Shown here: one piece after another, positions 49,101-61,548 of the stretch
Layout of the letters: the number at the start of each line of letters is the position of its first letter
Position numbering within the stretch: the stretch's first letter is position 1
Assembly (NCBI RefSeq): GCF_028769735.1
Contig: NC_088172.1
Location: 90,618,951-90,682,950, forward strand
DNA: 64,000 bases
Source: Zonotrichia leucophrys gambelii
Lineage: Eukaryota > Chordata > Aves > Passeriformes > Passerellidae
Direction of reading: 5' to 3'
Notes under the pieces: generated by a model
What the model was told of the DNA's origin: nothing
Seen by the model: only the letters and a program-made list of their open reading frames with translations
Database searches by the model: none
Translations under genes and position numbers: made by a program

Positions 49101-51778
49101 GACGCTGATACACAATCTTTGAACTGATCACTGGACCAAGGTCTATATTCTATCTGGTTGCAGAAAATTGCTTTCTAGACTGACAACTGATTAGTATACA
49201 AGGATGATTATATGCAAATCTCCAATTTCTATTGACTTAATTGTGATCTGATGTAACATGTATAATTAACACATGCATTTAAAATAAATGTATATTTAAT
49301 TAACATGCATATTTATAAAATGAATATTTATATTTAGCATATAATTTTGGGTGAATTTAGGTGGCACAAAATTGAGGGGTTATCATTACTGATGAGAGCT
49401 AGTCACAGCAGAACAGCTTTCACACCTCAGGCTCTCCTTGGGGATTTCAGTCCCAATTTATCTCACCTCTGGCAGGCCAGCCTTGGGCCTTCCTCCACTA
49501 AACAAAGTCTGCAAGTCACACCAGACAGATGTGACTCTGGTAAACATCTTCATTAGGGCTGGGGGAGGGGAGTCACTCAAATCATAGTTTGAATAGGAAA
49601 CTACAACAGTATGACAAGCAGAGTCCAAATATATCTGAAGCCAAAGGTCAGGAAGCTGAGCATCAGATTTTCCAAAACTGTTTAGTATTTCCATTATAGA
49701 TACAAGCTGTTGTGTGACTCCAGCAATTCAGGAAAGTTTAATCCCATGAAACTCTCTTCTGCAAAACAGAAAACATAAAAATAAATTTGAGACACTATTT
49801 TCATAGCGATGCGAAGACATGATGCCTTAAACACACTGGGAAGACCATTGCACCAAACTCCAGCTTGTCAATCAGAAATGGTGATCTGGAGAGTCCATCC
49901 AAGCAGCCTTGCCCCTCACTACACTCATCAACAACTGGGTCATGGTGCTTATCACCAGGGCACCAAAAGCATGGGGCATGACAAAATATTTATGCGGGAC
50001 AAAATATCATCGATGACCTCTTTAGTTTAGAATGTCTCTGGCGCAAGCAAGACTTCCTACAATCAATACAAATCTCTCATTCTCAGGTGTTCCCCAGGAA
50101 ATAAGCAGCCTCAAAAAGCAAGAGAAAGCCCACTTCTTTCCACAAACAAACAAAAAAAAAAAAAACCAAATGGAAAATGAATGACACTTCCAAGGCTCTG
50201 TGTGTATATTTCATACCATCTCTTCTCTACTTGAGGAAGAAATATTGAAAAAGTACCTTAACCACTGCTGAGAGGTGCCTAGTCGTGCTAGATCAGCATT
50301 AAAAGGAAACTTATGTGAAACCCAACCCAGAAATTCAGTCTTGGGCTTGAGCAGCATTCTCGTGTCAAGCAATTATTTGTTTCCTATCAGCCAACATCAA
50401 TATTTGTATGAAGAAAATTATTAAATACCTAGTTTCCTTGGGAAGAGACTAATAGCACATCTCCAATGGAGTACTCATCTGTTTCTCTCCACGGAGAACA
50501 GAAGTACATTTTCTTCTTCACTTCCTAGGAAAAGCAGAAATCCTGACAGCTCTTGCAAGGTTCAAAAATACCCCAGTGTGCCCCCCTTCTACAATATGGA
50601 CCATATCCTCTTTATAAAGGCCTAGAATATAAACAGTTCTACCATGCTATTCCTGCAGTATTTTGATCAAACGTCATCTAATTCTAGGCAAATACTTCTT
50701 CCTGATACATTTAAAAATCAGGTTTAATGGTTCATATACAGTGGATGCAATCACATTAGTTTCAAAAATGTACTGACAGAAGGAAATATTCTGACTAGAA
50801 AGACACTGTGCCTTCCAGCACTTTGTAAAGGCAAAGGTTACACAGCCAAAGTGACCTAGTGCTGCAAACACCAGCTTTGGCAGTGATGTACTCAGACAAA
50901 AATCAAAACTTACAAAGGAAAAAAAGGATTAATCAAACGATGCATTTCATCATTAGCAGGATGTGATCTTTCTTCTATTGCACCAGATCTATCAAATCAC
51001 AGATTTTGTAGTTAATCATTTGGATTGCACATCTCCAGGAAGCCAAGGAATCAATTTACAGTCGCCTTTGTCCATTTCTTCTTCTGCCCCAGTCCCCAAA
51101 CTCTTCTTGTGTGGTTTTATTGCCTGTCCCCTCAGACAAATCTCTTCCCTGCTGCCATGAGTCTCCCATTCTGTAGCCTCTGTTCGCCAGAATGGTTTTT
51201 ATTTCTCTTCCTGAATGCTCAACTTTCCCTTCCATTCTTTTCATCTTTGCCTATGTCTCTTAACTCAAAGCAATAAAGAAGAGCAGATTTAGCAACTGTC
51301 AGGATGCCTTTGATAGGGGAGCATGTACACAAAATGAGTCTGCATTGTGCTAAGGAAGGAAGAGCCACAATAGAGTGTTAATATTTCTATTGGTATCAAC
51401 AGGTGGATCAAAGCTTTGTAACATGGAAGGCAATATCATTCCATCATTGCCATGGTTAGTAAATAAAGCTTGTATCCACAATGGAACTGAACTTGGATGG
51501 TTTAGGAATAAGCCTTTTTACTGGCCTGGATATAATTTCAAAGTGATGGTCAAGGCCATTTTTATTCTCAAAGATTTTCTGAATGTTTATTAAAAATGTG
51601 TACTTCCAATGCACATGTTAGTTTACAACATACATAAATAGAACTAAGTTTGTAAAATGACTCTTCAGTCACAGTGACAAAGAACACAAATTCTATGCAA
51701 AAAACAAAGTTGCTTCAGGGCAAATTCTCTATTAATACATATATATTGTTCACCATGAGAACAACTATACACTGAAAT
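46114..51778. other. Non-coding stretch, no gene seen
   Basis: Short frames without recognisable domains. At 49255-49350 there is a very AT-rich patch in which TAATTAACAcATGCAT and TTAATTAACATGCAT form an imperfect direct repeat. A 14-A run lies at about 50152-50165. No gene or RNA gene was seen. Confidence 0.5.
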
Positions 51779-51925
51779 ATGGTTGCCCTGAGAGGAGGTG
51801 GAATCTCCCTTGCTAGAAACATTCAAAACTCAGTTTGACATGGTCCTGGAAAAAGTTTTCAGAAGGAAGTCAGACTAAGTGTTCAACAGAATTCCCTTCC
51901 AAATCTTTTTCATACAGTTTTCTTC
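51779..51925 (+). mobile_element. Old CR1 LINE 3'-end fragment
   Basis: The plus strand reads GGTTGCCCTGAGAGGAGGTGG, then AAACATTCAAAACTCAGTTTGACATGG, then GAATTCCCTTCCAAATC. This is the order of words in the sense strand of the CR1 3' end: the coding end followed by the short tail where CCCTTCCAA precedes the ATTCTATG units. The tail units are decayed beyond recognition. It is more diverged than the copy at 6301-7236, so it is older, and it lies in the opposite orientation. Confidence 0.65.
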
Positions 51926-52478
51926 TACTGCTACAGAGTTGAGGTACACTTTCTGAGGCACCTATAGATGGGCACTAATTTACTGGAGGCAAATATCATA
52001 GAAGAGGCAGGGCTTAAACTGACAAGTAGAGAGACTCTGAATCTCCATTCATGCATCCTGCACAGCCCAGCTGCCTGCTACATCCTAACACCCTCTTTCA
52101 CTTATGTTTTTGTAATAAAATTATTTTTGGGGAACCATCTGGGAAAGGAAAAAACCCACAACAAATTTGCATGCACTGAATGTCTCTCCAACAAGAATAT
52201 CTTCTGTCCTATATAACACTTAGAAAGAAGGTGTATTTACACAAAATCACTGTTTACTAGTTTATATGCATCCCAGAAGGATCCCAGAAAACACCTACAA
52301 AGGCTTCAAAGGATCATAGCAAGACACGTCCAGTGGTATACTGTGTTGAAGATGGGAGGGGCTGAAGAGGCAGAGCTTTTCCTTCTGTATATCAGACTCC
52401 TCAGAACATCTGCTGATCCTGCAGGTATTATTTTCGTATTTCAGGTAGGTTTTATGGTGGTTATAATAGCTGTTCCTC
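51926..52478. other. Non-coding stretch, no gene seen
   Basis: No long frames and no repeat recognised. Confidence 0.5.
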
Positions 52479-52494
52479 AAAAAAAAAAAAAAAA
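52479..52494. repeat. Poly(A) tract, 16 bases
   Basis: An uninterrupted A run of 16. Confidence 0.9.
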
Positions 52495-52595
52495 TCTCTA
52501 CTTGTTCATGTGAAACTACCGGTTACAAATTCCCGTGATTCATTTTGTAATTAATGAAGTCCTCCCCTTCTTGTCTCTCCTCCCTGCCTCCCTCC

Positions 52596-52648
52596 AAAAC
52601 AAAACAAAACAAAACAAACAAACAAACAAAAAAACAACAACAAAAAAC
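52596..52648. repeat. (AAAAC)n/(AAAC)n low-complexity tract
   Basis: Five AAAAC units pass into AAAC and then AAC units, ending in a short A run. Confidence 0.92.
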
Positions 52649-55143
52649 CTCTTACATATGATACACTAAATAACTTAAGATCACCAGCACTAACTTCATT
52701 TTATTTCAGATTAGTTGGTCCCTCTCCCCTTATTCAATATTGCATGGAAAAACTGTTAACTTTGCCAATGCCCCAGTGGAATTGCCTCTTCTCTGTCAGG
52801 AGGGCTGGTAGCATACACAGCCTCCAACACACAGTGTATCTGTGCTTGGATCATTTGTATATAAGATTACTGGATTTTACTGCAGTTTGTTACTTTTTGA
52901 GCACAGGAAAATACTTTTTATGTGCAGGATGAGTAAATGAAACTACACAATGTGATAATTAGTTCTCGTACTAGGAAAACAGAGTTATAAATAAAGGCAA
53001 GAAGAGAATTTATAAATAAAGGGAAGAGTGGGGGGAAAGCCATTTGCTTTCAGATACAGCACAGTGTTCAGGGCTATCATTTGTGTCAATACCCTGTAAA
53101 CCATTTTCCTCTCTCCCTACTTCATTGGTATCACTGCTGGTGGTGAATACAGCAGGAACCTTGCCTCGTTTGTCACTTGTGAGAAGAAATGGACAGGACA
53201 AGTGACCCAACAATGATTGTGAAGGCTCATCTAATTAGACAAGACAGAAGATGGATGTTCTTGGGCATTTCTTTAGTGAGGAAATCACAAGGTAGGGAGG
53301 AGGAAAGTGAAAATACAGACCAACACCATCTAAAGCAATTGTCCAAGAGCCTGCAGGTGAGTTTAGGGAGCTGAGTAACTGATGCAGTGTTCAGGAAAGT
53401 GTGGGCACAGCAATCTTCCACCAAGTCCCTTTGACTTGTTCAGAGTGCCCATACCCACAAGACAAGCCTGCATTCTGAGAACAATGCTTAAAAATGAGCA
53501 CAAGCATTTTTACACAACAGAAAGATTAAAGCCAGCATGACCTTACTGAGGAAAAAATTCCAAGACAATCTCATATGGTAGTTTGCATTGAACAAAATGT
53601 GATTTTATGATTTCTAATGTAAAACAAGTTTTTAAACACCACAAGCAGAACTCCACTGCAGCACCCTAAGCCCAGGTTGCTAGTCCATGGGAACAAGGCC
53701 CTGAGCAGCCTGCAGGGCAAGAGGTGACTGAGAAGAGCCTTTAAGCATGTCAGCTCTGCCTTGGGAATCTCCAGCGTTGGCACAAGAGTCCTTAGCTACA
53801 GACACACACTTGCATTAAGTGTCAGAAAAACCCAAATTCAGCCCAAATGGTATGAAGTACAAAAATTCCTTCTATAATAAGTTGGCAGCAGAAAAATTCA
53901 TTAATAATTAAATAGGAGGCACAGAACTACGGCCTGATCTTGCAACACCAATTACAGATTGTAATGCTGATTTGGACACTAAAACCAAGGAGGGTATTTT
54001 TCCATACAGTTCTGTTTTACTTATTTATTTTTACTGCTACTGTGCTGCTGACCCTATTTTCTGCTGGCGTTACCTCCTTGGTAGAGATAGTAAATCCATA
54101 TTAAAATAACATCAGGGCTTTTTAGGCATTAGGGATATTTAGCCCAAATACAAATCTATTAGAATATGTAAGAATCCTCTGCTTCTAGAAACATCTTGTT
54201 TCATTATGAAATGTAAGCCTAGCTTAGACTGAAATTTGGGTTTAAGGAGACCAAAAAAACAGCAGCTGTTATTGCTACTCTCAGTGAAACACAAGAGGGG
54301 AAATCCACCCCACGCCACCAGCTTGATCTCTGCTGTTTGAAGATGATGTGCAGCTTTACCCATCTGGATGGCTTTTCAGAGAAAGTAACACGTTATTGCT
54401 TTTATCTGCATTCCAATCCTGTAGTCAGGTCTAATTATAGGGAATATGGACAAGCAATAAGCAATGAACATGTGGTCTCTGGGGAAAGCATTAACAGCAG
54501 CAAGATCACACCACCAGTGACTCGGGAGGCGCGACAAGAGCCAATCAATGAGGGATCGTGCAACTGGAAGCCCTATCTTCAGACAACCTTCTCCCTTGCT
54601 ATCAGTCATTACCCGAGCCAAAGGTCAGCAGCTTGGTGCTTGATGGAGGCAGACTTCAAACAGCACATGAAACAGCCCAGAGCTGGGAGCAGGACTAGTG
54701 CAAAATGAACACTGTGGAGATGCAGCAGCTCCAACCACCCCGAGGCTCCCACATCTGAATTCCAGCAGTTGATGCTTTCCCCCAAGGCAGGATACTGCTC
54801 GGAGGCCCAGGGTAGAGCAAAATGCTTCTTGGTGAAGGACCATCTCCTGGCCTGCCCTGGGGTCCCAAATTCAAGCTGCATCTCAAAACAGAGAAAAGCA
54901 CAACCTGTCACAGTTCCCTTCCAAAGACTGCTCGTCTCTGGGCTATGGGACCTGACAATACATCAGTACAGGTCATTTCTGAGCCATCCCTGTCCCAGAC
55001 TGAAACAGGACATCAAGGCTGAACAAATGCAGTAACTGAACCTAAGCAGGAAAATTTAATTTACAAAGGTTATTTCCCCCCACTTCTGAGAGTATCATGT
55101 CTTCTTCTGATTAGTATCCAGAATCACAGGTTACACACATCCT
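52649..55143. other. Non-coding stretch, no gene seen
   Basis: Frames at 54337-54708 (plus, 123 codons) and 54609-54911 (minus) have no recognisable domain. The sequence at about 54330-54600 is complex (GTCTAATTATAGGG, AAGTAACACGTTATTGC) and may be regulatory. GGCCTGATCTTGCAACAC near 53931 resembles an old dispersed repeat. Confidence 0.4.
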
Positions 55144-55674
55144 TTGCAGGCTGGGAAAAGCAGCCAGCTAGGCTTGTTCAACGTTACAAAGCTGATTCAA
55201 TTTTGCACATGCCATTTGAAACACTTAATTTTTTCTTTAAAAAAAAAAAGTCATGTTAGACTATCAGTCCTGGATTACACTGATTGGAAGGGTCTGGCAA
55301 CCTATTCTGGGCTAAAAAGGACATATTTTACAATGTGCACAAAGAGAAACTTCAGATTTACAAAAGTCAGCAGCAAAATTCCCATTGACTACCCAAAGGA
55401 TAGAATGTCAGCCAGCTTCTCTTCCATAACAAAAATTTTATTACATCAATTATTTTCTACTATTTGTTTTCAATCCAAATTTATAGACAGTCTTCTATTC
55501 CAAACTATGCAAATTTTCAGTGCTGAATTCCATCTTTTATCTAATAAGAGCCATCATATTTTAAATAATAGGAAGTTGTCTGAGAGAAACACCTGCCCCA
55601 GGCTCTACTCTGCTTCAAAAAATTCAACCAAAAATTGTTTTCCTCTATTTTTTTATGTTTTTGCCTCAGTCTAA
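55144..55674 (+). other. AT-rich open frame of 176 codons, unrecognised
   Basis: The frame is open through AT-rich sequence where stops should be frequent. The first codons lack an ATG (TTG at 55144); the first internal ATG is near 55333, inside TYFTMCTKRNF. The protein would be basic and rich in Ser, Phe, Lys and Leu, ending FPLFFYVFASV. No domain, signal peptide or known transposon motif is seen. It may be chance, an exon of an unknown transcript, or an eroded element. Confidence 0.2.
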
Positions 55675-58600
55675 AGCCATACAGCAGGACTGTTAATAAT
55701 CATTCCTTCTCTCACACACCCACCACTTGACCAGCTGGCTGCACAATCTTCTTTCATCATTTTTCTTCAGGGTGGTTGCAGGAATCAGACCATATGTAAT
55801 AGTTGCCAGTGTTCCCTTATAAGCATATGTATAGGAATATTGGATCTGCTAGTGTTCTGGACAGGAACAAATACGATCCTTTCTTTTAAAATACTTCGGA
55901 AAACTGGAAAAAGTATCTTAAAATGCCTAGGAATCATGGAGATTCTCTAATGCTTATACCATAAACAGTGGTTTTCCAACAACTACATCTGGTTTATAAA
56001 TGTTGTTTTCAGAGATAAGCATGTGACAAATCTTTGTAGTATTCTTAGTGCAATGCTTACTGCAACATTTCTTCAGCTAGGATGCTTTTTAAATAATTTG
56101 GAGACCACTCTTCCCTGATCAGAATTTCCCCCTCTGCTTTTACGTGAACAAATTAGATGAAAACTGAAGCCTGAAGATCTAGCAAAGCTCAAGCATACAA
56201 TAGAAAGAAAAATATTTCCTAAATCTGTGATTTCCAGTGAGACTGCTCATGGATCTAACCTTTGTTTTTTCTGGTTTTTTTATCTGAACAGGTCAGGTTT
56301 TGGGCACACAGCTCCATGGCTAAGGTGGTTTCAGAACTCTCTGAGGCCAACAGGTTGGGACCAGCCTCTACATAACCTGATCAATTTAAGATCTGCTTTC
56401 AGCAGGAGCTGCAGCATACAAGGCAGGAATTCAACCAGACACTTGGAACACACAGACCATCTTCTCCAGCAGCATGACTCGTCTGTCCTTCTTGTTGCTC
56501 TGCATCCAAAATTTCTGCTCAGCTTTTTTTCTTCCCAGTGAAAATGATGCCACAACACAGTTCCAATTGATATTTGACACAGTATCAGATTCCTTGCAGT
56601 AAAAAATACTGGCTGAAAGTCTCATACATGCTTTCTCCAAGAAGCCTATGGTAGCACGCCTTGCCTCAGCAAACCATCAATTTAAATGATTGGGAAAAAA
56701 ACAACACATAATAAGTGACAGATTTTTCAAATCAGATAAAGATGGGAACCAGATTATCTGTCTGTGGGTGATAGATTGCAGCAATAATAAATTCACTTTA
56801 AGACACTGGATCAATTTTTAATCAAGCCAAGAATTATTATTGCAGAAAGATAAAATGACCCATGAGGAGATGCCTTAATTTTCCACCAATCAAATTATAG
56901 CCTTTCTAAATAAGATGTAATGAGATCCATGGAATATCCAGGTTACACAGCCTACCTAATTACCCATGTTCCCTGTCATGTTGTGATATAGTAGTGGTAA
57001 ACTGACCTCTGAATTTACCAAGATGAAAAGGTAATTAGTTTTTTCCACAAGGCTGTAGTGAAAACAACAGCAATGACACATGTCACCTCCTTCCACCAAG
57101 TCACAATCTCAGAGGTGTTTGTTCTTAAAATATATACAGGATATGACCTGCTGGGTAATAAACTACAGTCATTAAGTGAAGCATACATCTGACAGAAAAA
57201 CAACCACTATCTCCAAGTTGAGAATACAAGGTCTGAAGGTAAAGCAAATCAACCCATATTCCACATGAAACTCTATCAGTGTATTACCACAGAGGGTCTC
57301 AGGAGATAACAGATTGTTTTCTAATTAAAGAGGTCACAATGACATATTCAAAGGAAGTTTTCCTGAGACACAGGCACCACAAGTATAATTTTCCTTCCAA
57401 TTGCCCTTAACCACATAGGGACTTGTTTCTACACATTGCAGTACGGCATCACTGGAAAGCATTCCTAAACACATTCTGAGAATGTGAAGGCTCATCAAGA
57501 TCAAACTCAGAAATTATAATCATCATCATGAATTGATAATTATTTCAGACAGAAGATTCCAGTTTTGTGCACACAGAACAAGACGAATGATCTCTTTACC
57601 AAGATTTTGGAGGTAGGATTAAGAACCACATTTGCAACAGCTTCTGGGGCCTGATATCTTCACCAAAGCCATTAGTAAGAATAGAGACTGAATTTTCTCT
57701 GGCAACCTCAGAAAGCAGGAAATCCCCTCAATGATTTGTCCCTGTCTATGTGCCCTTTCCTTTGGGCACCACTGCAGTTTAGAGATACAATGACAGACAT
57801 AATTGGTTCATGCAAAGAAAGCCATCATAAAATTAATGAACTACAACAATTCATTCCATCTGCTGCCTCTTTCTTGCTAATTTATTAATAACACTTACAC
57901 AAAAAAGAGGTATGGATTATAAATTTCAATTTCTCCTCTTTACCTGAAAATTCAGTCTGAGAGTCTTAAAAAATGATTTCATATTATACCAAATAGATTT
58001 ATGGCTTATTACTAGTAATGTGGCAGCACCCAATTGACCATAAAAGCTAACTATTTAAAAGTAACTCAAATTACCCCTTCTGAGCAAATTGGATATTTGG
58101 TTTACATTTCTTGCACTGCTTTTACAAGTGCCCTGCTTCAGTCACCAACCCATCATACTGCTTTTCTTGGATCTTCAGCTTGTCACAGACATCACACCAT
58201 GCAACAGCTTTGCAAGCTACAAGCCCAACAGTACACAAGTTTTCCTTCAATGGCAAAAATGTAATGGTACATGCAGAACAGGGAATGTGGAATGGGTTTT
58301 GCAGGAGTTCAGATCAATTCTACCCCTTTTTATGACTGTCAGGCATGGACTTCAGAGGAAAAAATTACATGAAGGCCAAGCACTGCAGAATGGCTCTTTT
58401 ATCAGTGAACATAGAGGTAGAAGTCAATGAACAGATGCCATTGTTTTTCCTGAGACAGGAAGCATGAACGTCACAAAAACCTGCGGAATTGTCCTGCAAG
58501 GCATGCCCCAAGCGTGAGTGTGCATGTGCTAAGCAGGCATCCACCACTGCTGCCTCTCCATTTTGTACTGAAGCATGTGAAAACCTCACAAAACCTCACA

Positions 58601-61515
58601 GTCCCTTCAGGGTGGATTAGGACATGCAGGAAAGCCCAATTCCCTTGTATCAGGGCAAAACTGATATTTCATTCAGCTGGATTAAAGCTTCCCCTGAGGT
58701 CTGATCCCCACACCAATACTGCAGGAATGTAACTGCTTAGACAGTAAGTGTTTTTTACTTATTTTTCCAGTGTTTCTCCTGCAGTTAATGCACTTCAATT
58801 GATACAAAACCCATGATAAGTAGAAATGTCACCCCCTCTACTGCAGAGAAACAGCGCTATCAATACAACATATCTCTGCAACAATGTAAAGATCTGTGCA
58901 ATAGGTAAATTCCATGGCTTTTGTGGGACCAGGCAGCAGAGCGGCCAAACTTGAAGGGAATTACACATCCTAGACTGATTTGCAAACACTACGGAAAGTT
59001 TGTTTTTAGTGGGATCACTGTGTATTACCTAATACATGATGAGGTAATGCTAAAATACTAAAAAACCCTCAACACTTTTTCCAGTAGAGATTACAGCTGC
59101 TGTGGGGGGAACCTATTACTCAGAAGGAGTTCAACAGCATCAGAATGCTATCTGTTAGGATAGTCTCACTTTGCATCAATGTTCCTATTTAGATATTTTG
59201 ATCAAAACACTTCAGTAAATTAAATGCAAAGGCTATATGTTGATTAGAACAAAAGATACATTACACTAAGATTAAAGTCTTGGTATTAAGTAAAATATCT
59301 GAGCACTAATTCCTAGTTCTGTAATATTTCCATCAATACTATTATCTCCACTTAATTAGGACATAAAAGTAAGTAAAGTTAATTTAAAAGGAAATTTCAA
59401 ACAGCATTCTCATTTGATTTTCTAGCAAATTAACACTTTAAAACCTCTAATGGGCATCTTCAAAAGAAAATGTTATTAACAAAATATGTGATAATTAACA
59501 TAATTAAAACTCTCTAAAGTATACATTTTTTAAATGGCAATTGTTTTGTTAAAAAATATGCAAGAGTAGTGAATCCCACTCCCCTCATAACATAGATGTG
59601 CATTAGATAGCATAAACATTGGACAATTCCTCACGGATATCCATTAACCTAGAAATTGCTAGTATTAACTCATAACAAGATTACCTTTTGTGGAACTGGA
59701 TTAACTTTTATACACTCCCTTACTCCCAGAAGAAGCTCAGCAAATGGCTGCGAGTGCTCCAATATTTCAAATTATGCAGTTATTAATTTAAAGTAGGAGT
59801 ATTTTCTCTGATCTTATCCCAAATATTTTAATCCCCTCTTATTCCTCCTGTTTTCTAATACCTATTCTGGCACACCAAAAATTATTAGTTACCTCACACA
59901 TAAGATCAAACTGGCAAAATAAAACAATTTTTACCCTGTCAAAGTGTCTGAATTAGAAGATTTTGTGACTTTCAACAGTTATGACATCAAGCTCTATAAG
60001 GAGCAAATATTTGTTCATCCTTGGTCTGTGTGGATGCATCTCTCACCTAGGAAAACCATCACATCTTTTGGGGCACAAACTCAAGGACCTCAAGTAAATC
60101 TTTTATGCCTTCTGCACTCTCAGGGATTTATAAGTTGCAACCAGTTGGGATAAAAGCATGAAACACTTTAGTGACTTATCTGAGCTGTTCAAACCTCTAG
60201 AGTCCGCCCAGGGAGTGAGATATCTGAGGAGAAGGGCTGTGCTTCCTGCTCCCAATCCGCTCAGAATTACCTCATGAGCTGGCACTCACGTCACTTCACA
60301 CAGGATGCAGCAATGTCCTTTCATGTGGGTAAGCTCAGCACCAGGTGCAGCAGCACTGCTGATAAGACAGAATAAAGGCAACTTTCTTCATGTTTGGCTT
60401 CCTCCCACATGTCTTGGGAGGAGAAAAGAAAAAGATGGAGGAAAACATGCGAACCTATCCCATTAATATTTCCTGGCTTACGCTCACTGCCCAGATGCAG
60501 AAGGGCTCAGACATAGCTGACATTTTTAATGAACAGGACTAATGGGGCCCACCCCAGAGCACCACATGGGTCAGCTTCTCCCTGAGGGACAGGGAGCCAG
60601 GACCTGAGGGGAATCCCATGGCTGAGGCCTTACCAGCAAAACCCCTGCCCCACCAATCCAGTGCGAAAGGCAGTCTCAGGATGGCGCCCAGGGTCATCTC
60701 AGAGCTCAGGGAGAAGAGGCAGGACCAAAGTCAGGCAGGGAGCACAAGCCAGAGCCAGGATTAGACCTGTTGAGGGCAACCAAGTCAGACACAGCCCAAG
60801 GATCACCAGGGGCATCCGTGGTGACAAGACAGGCCCAAGAGAAGAAGTGAGATTAAGGCTATTCATAGCCAGAGAGGGGCACAGCTGCAGCTGTGCTGGA
60901 GACTAAAGCTCCTGTAACAAAGCTCAGGCAGGGACGGAGCTCAAATAAGGCATGTAGGAAGAGGGTGTGGCAGATATTCCTGGTGATGTTGACCATTAAG
61001 GCCAGATGGTGTACTTGGGACACTGGCAAAAAAAAAAATGCAATTTCTTCTGAGACTGTAGAGATAGGTCTCCCACAAACCCAGCCCCCCCTCTTGATCC
61101 CAGGGGACAAGGTCACATCCCTGCACCTCTATGTCAAATCCATTTATATCAAGCTCTTATATTCAGGCTCCTGTATCCACCATCACACTACTGCTCAAGA
61201 GTAAAGTTCTGCTCTATTGAGCTCTTAAGGAAAAAGAAATGTCTTGTGTTGCCCAGCTTCTGGAGCAGGCTCCGTGCTCCTGCCCTGGAAAAAGCCATTC
61301 AGATGACAGTCAGGAGCAGAAGGCAGCACTGGATTCAGCAAGGCCCCTGTTAAACATCACCCCTTAGACTCACCCCTGTGATGGGGGACCCCAATGAGGG
61401 CACAACAGCAGCCCTGCTCATGCTGAGGCCTTGCTTCTGGGCAGGTGGGAGTCCTGCAGGGCTACAGGAATTATCACAACCAAGTAGGAAAGAGGAATAG
61501 GAGAGAGTTAATGAC
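55675..61515. other. Non-coding stretch, no gene seen
   Basis: Short frames without domains. At 56750-56960 and 59200-59930 the sequence is AT-rich and complex with ATTA words. At 60540-60900 and 61220-61460 GC is moderate and frames overlap without meaning. A small AAACCTCAC direct repeat lies near 58581. Confidence 0.45.

Positions 61516-61544
<29 letters not shown>
61516..61544. repeat. Poly(A) tract, 29 bases
   Basis: The longest homopolymer in the window. The 5' side has no AATAAA or ATTAAA at the proper distance and no recognisable mRNA, so it does not look like the tail of a retrocopy. It is a likely site of length error and length polymorphism. Confidence 0.97.
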
Positions 61545-61548
<4 letters not shown>

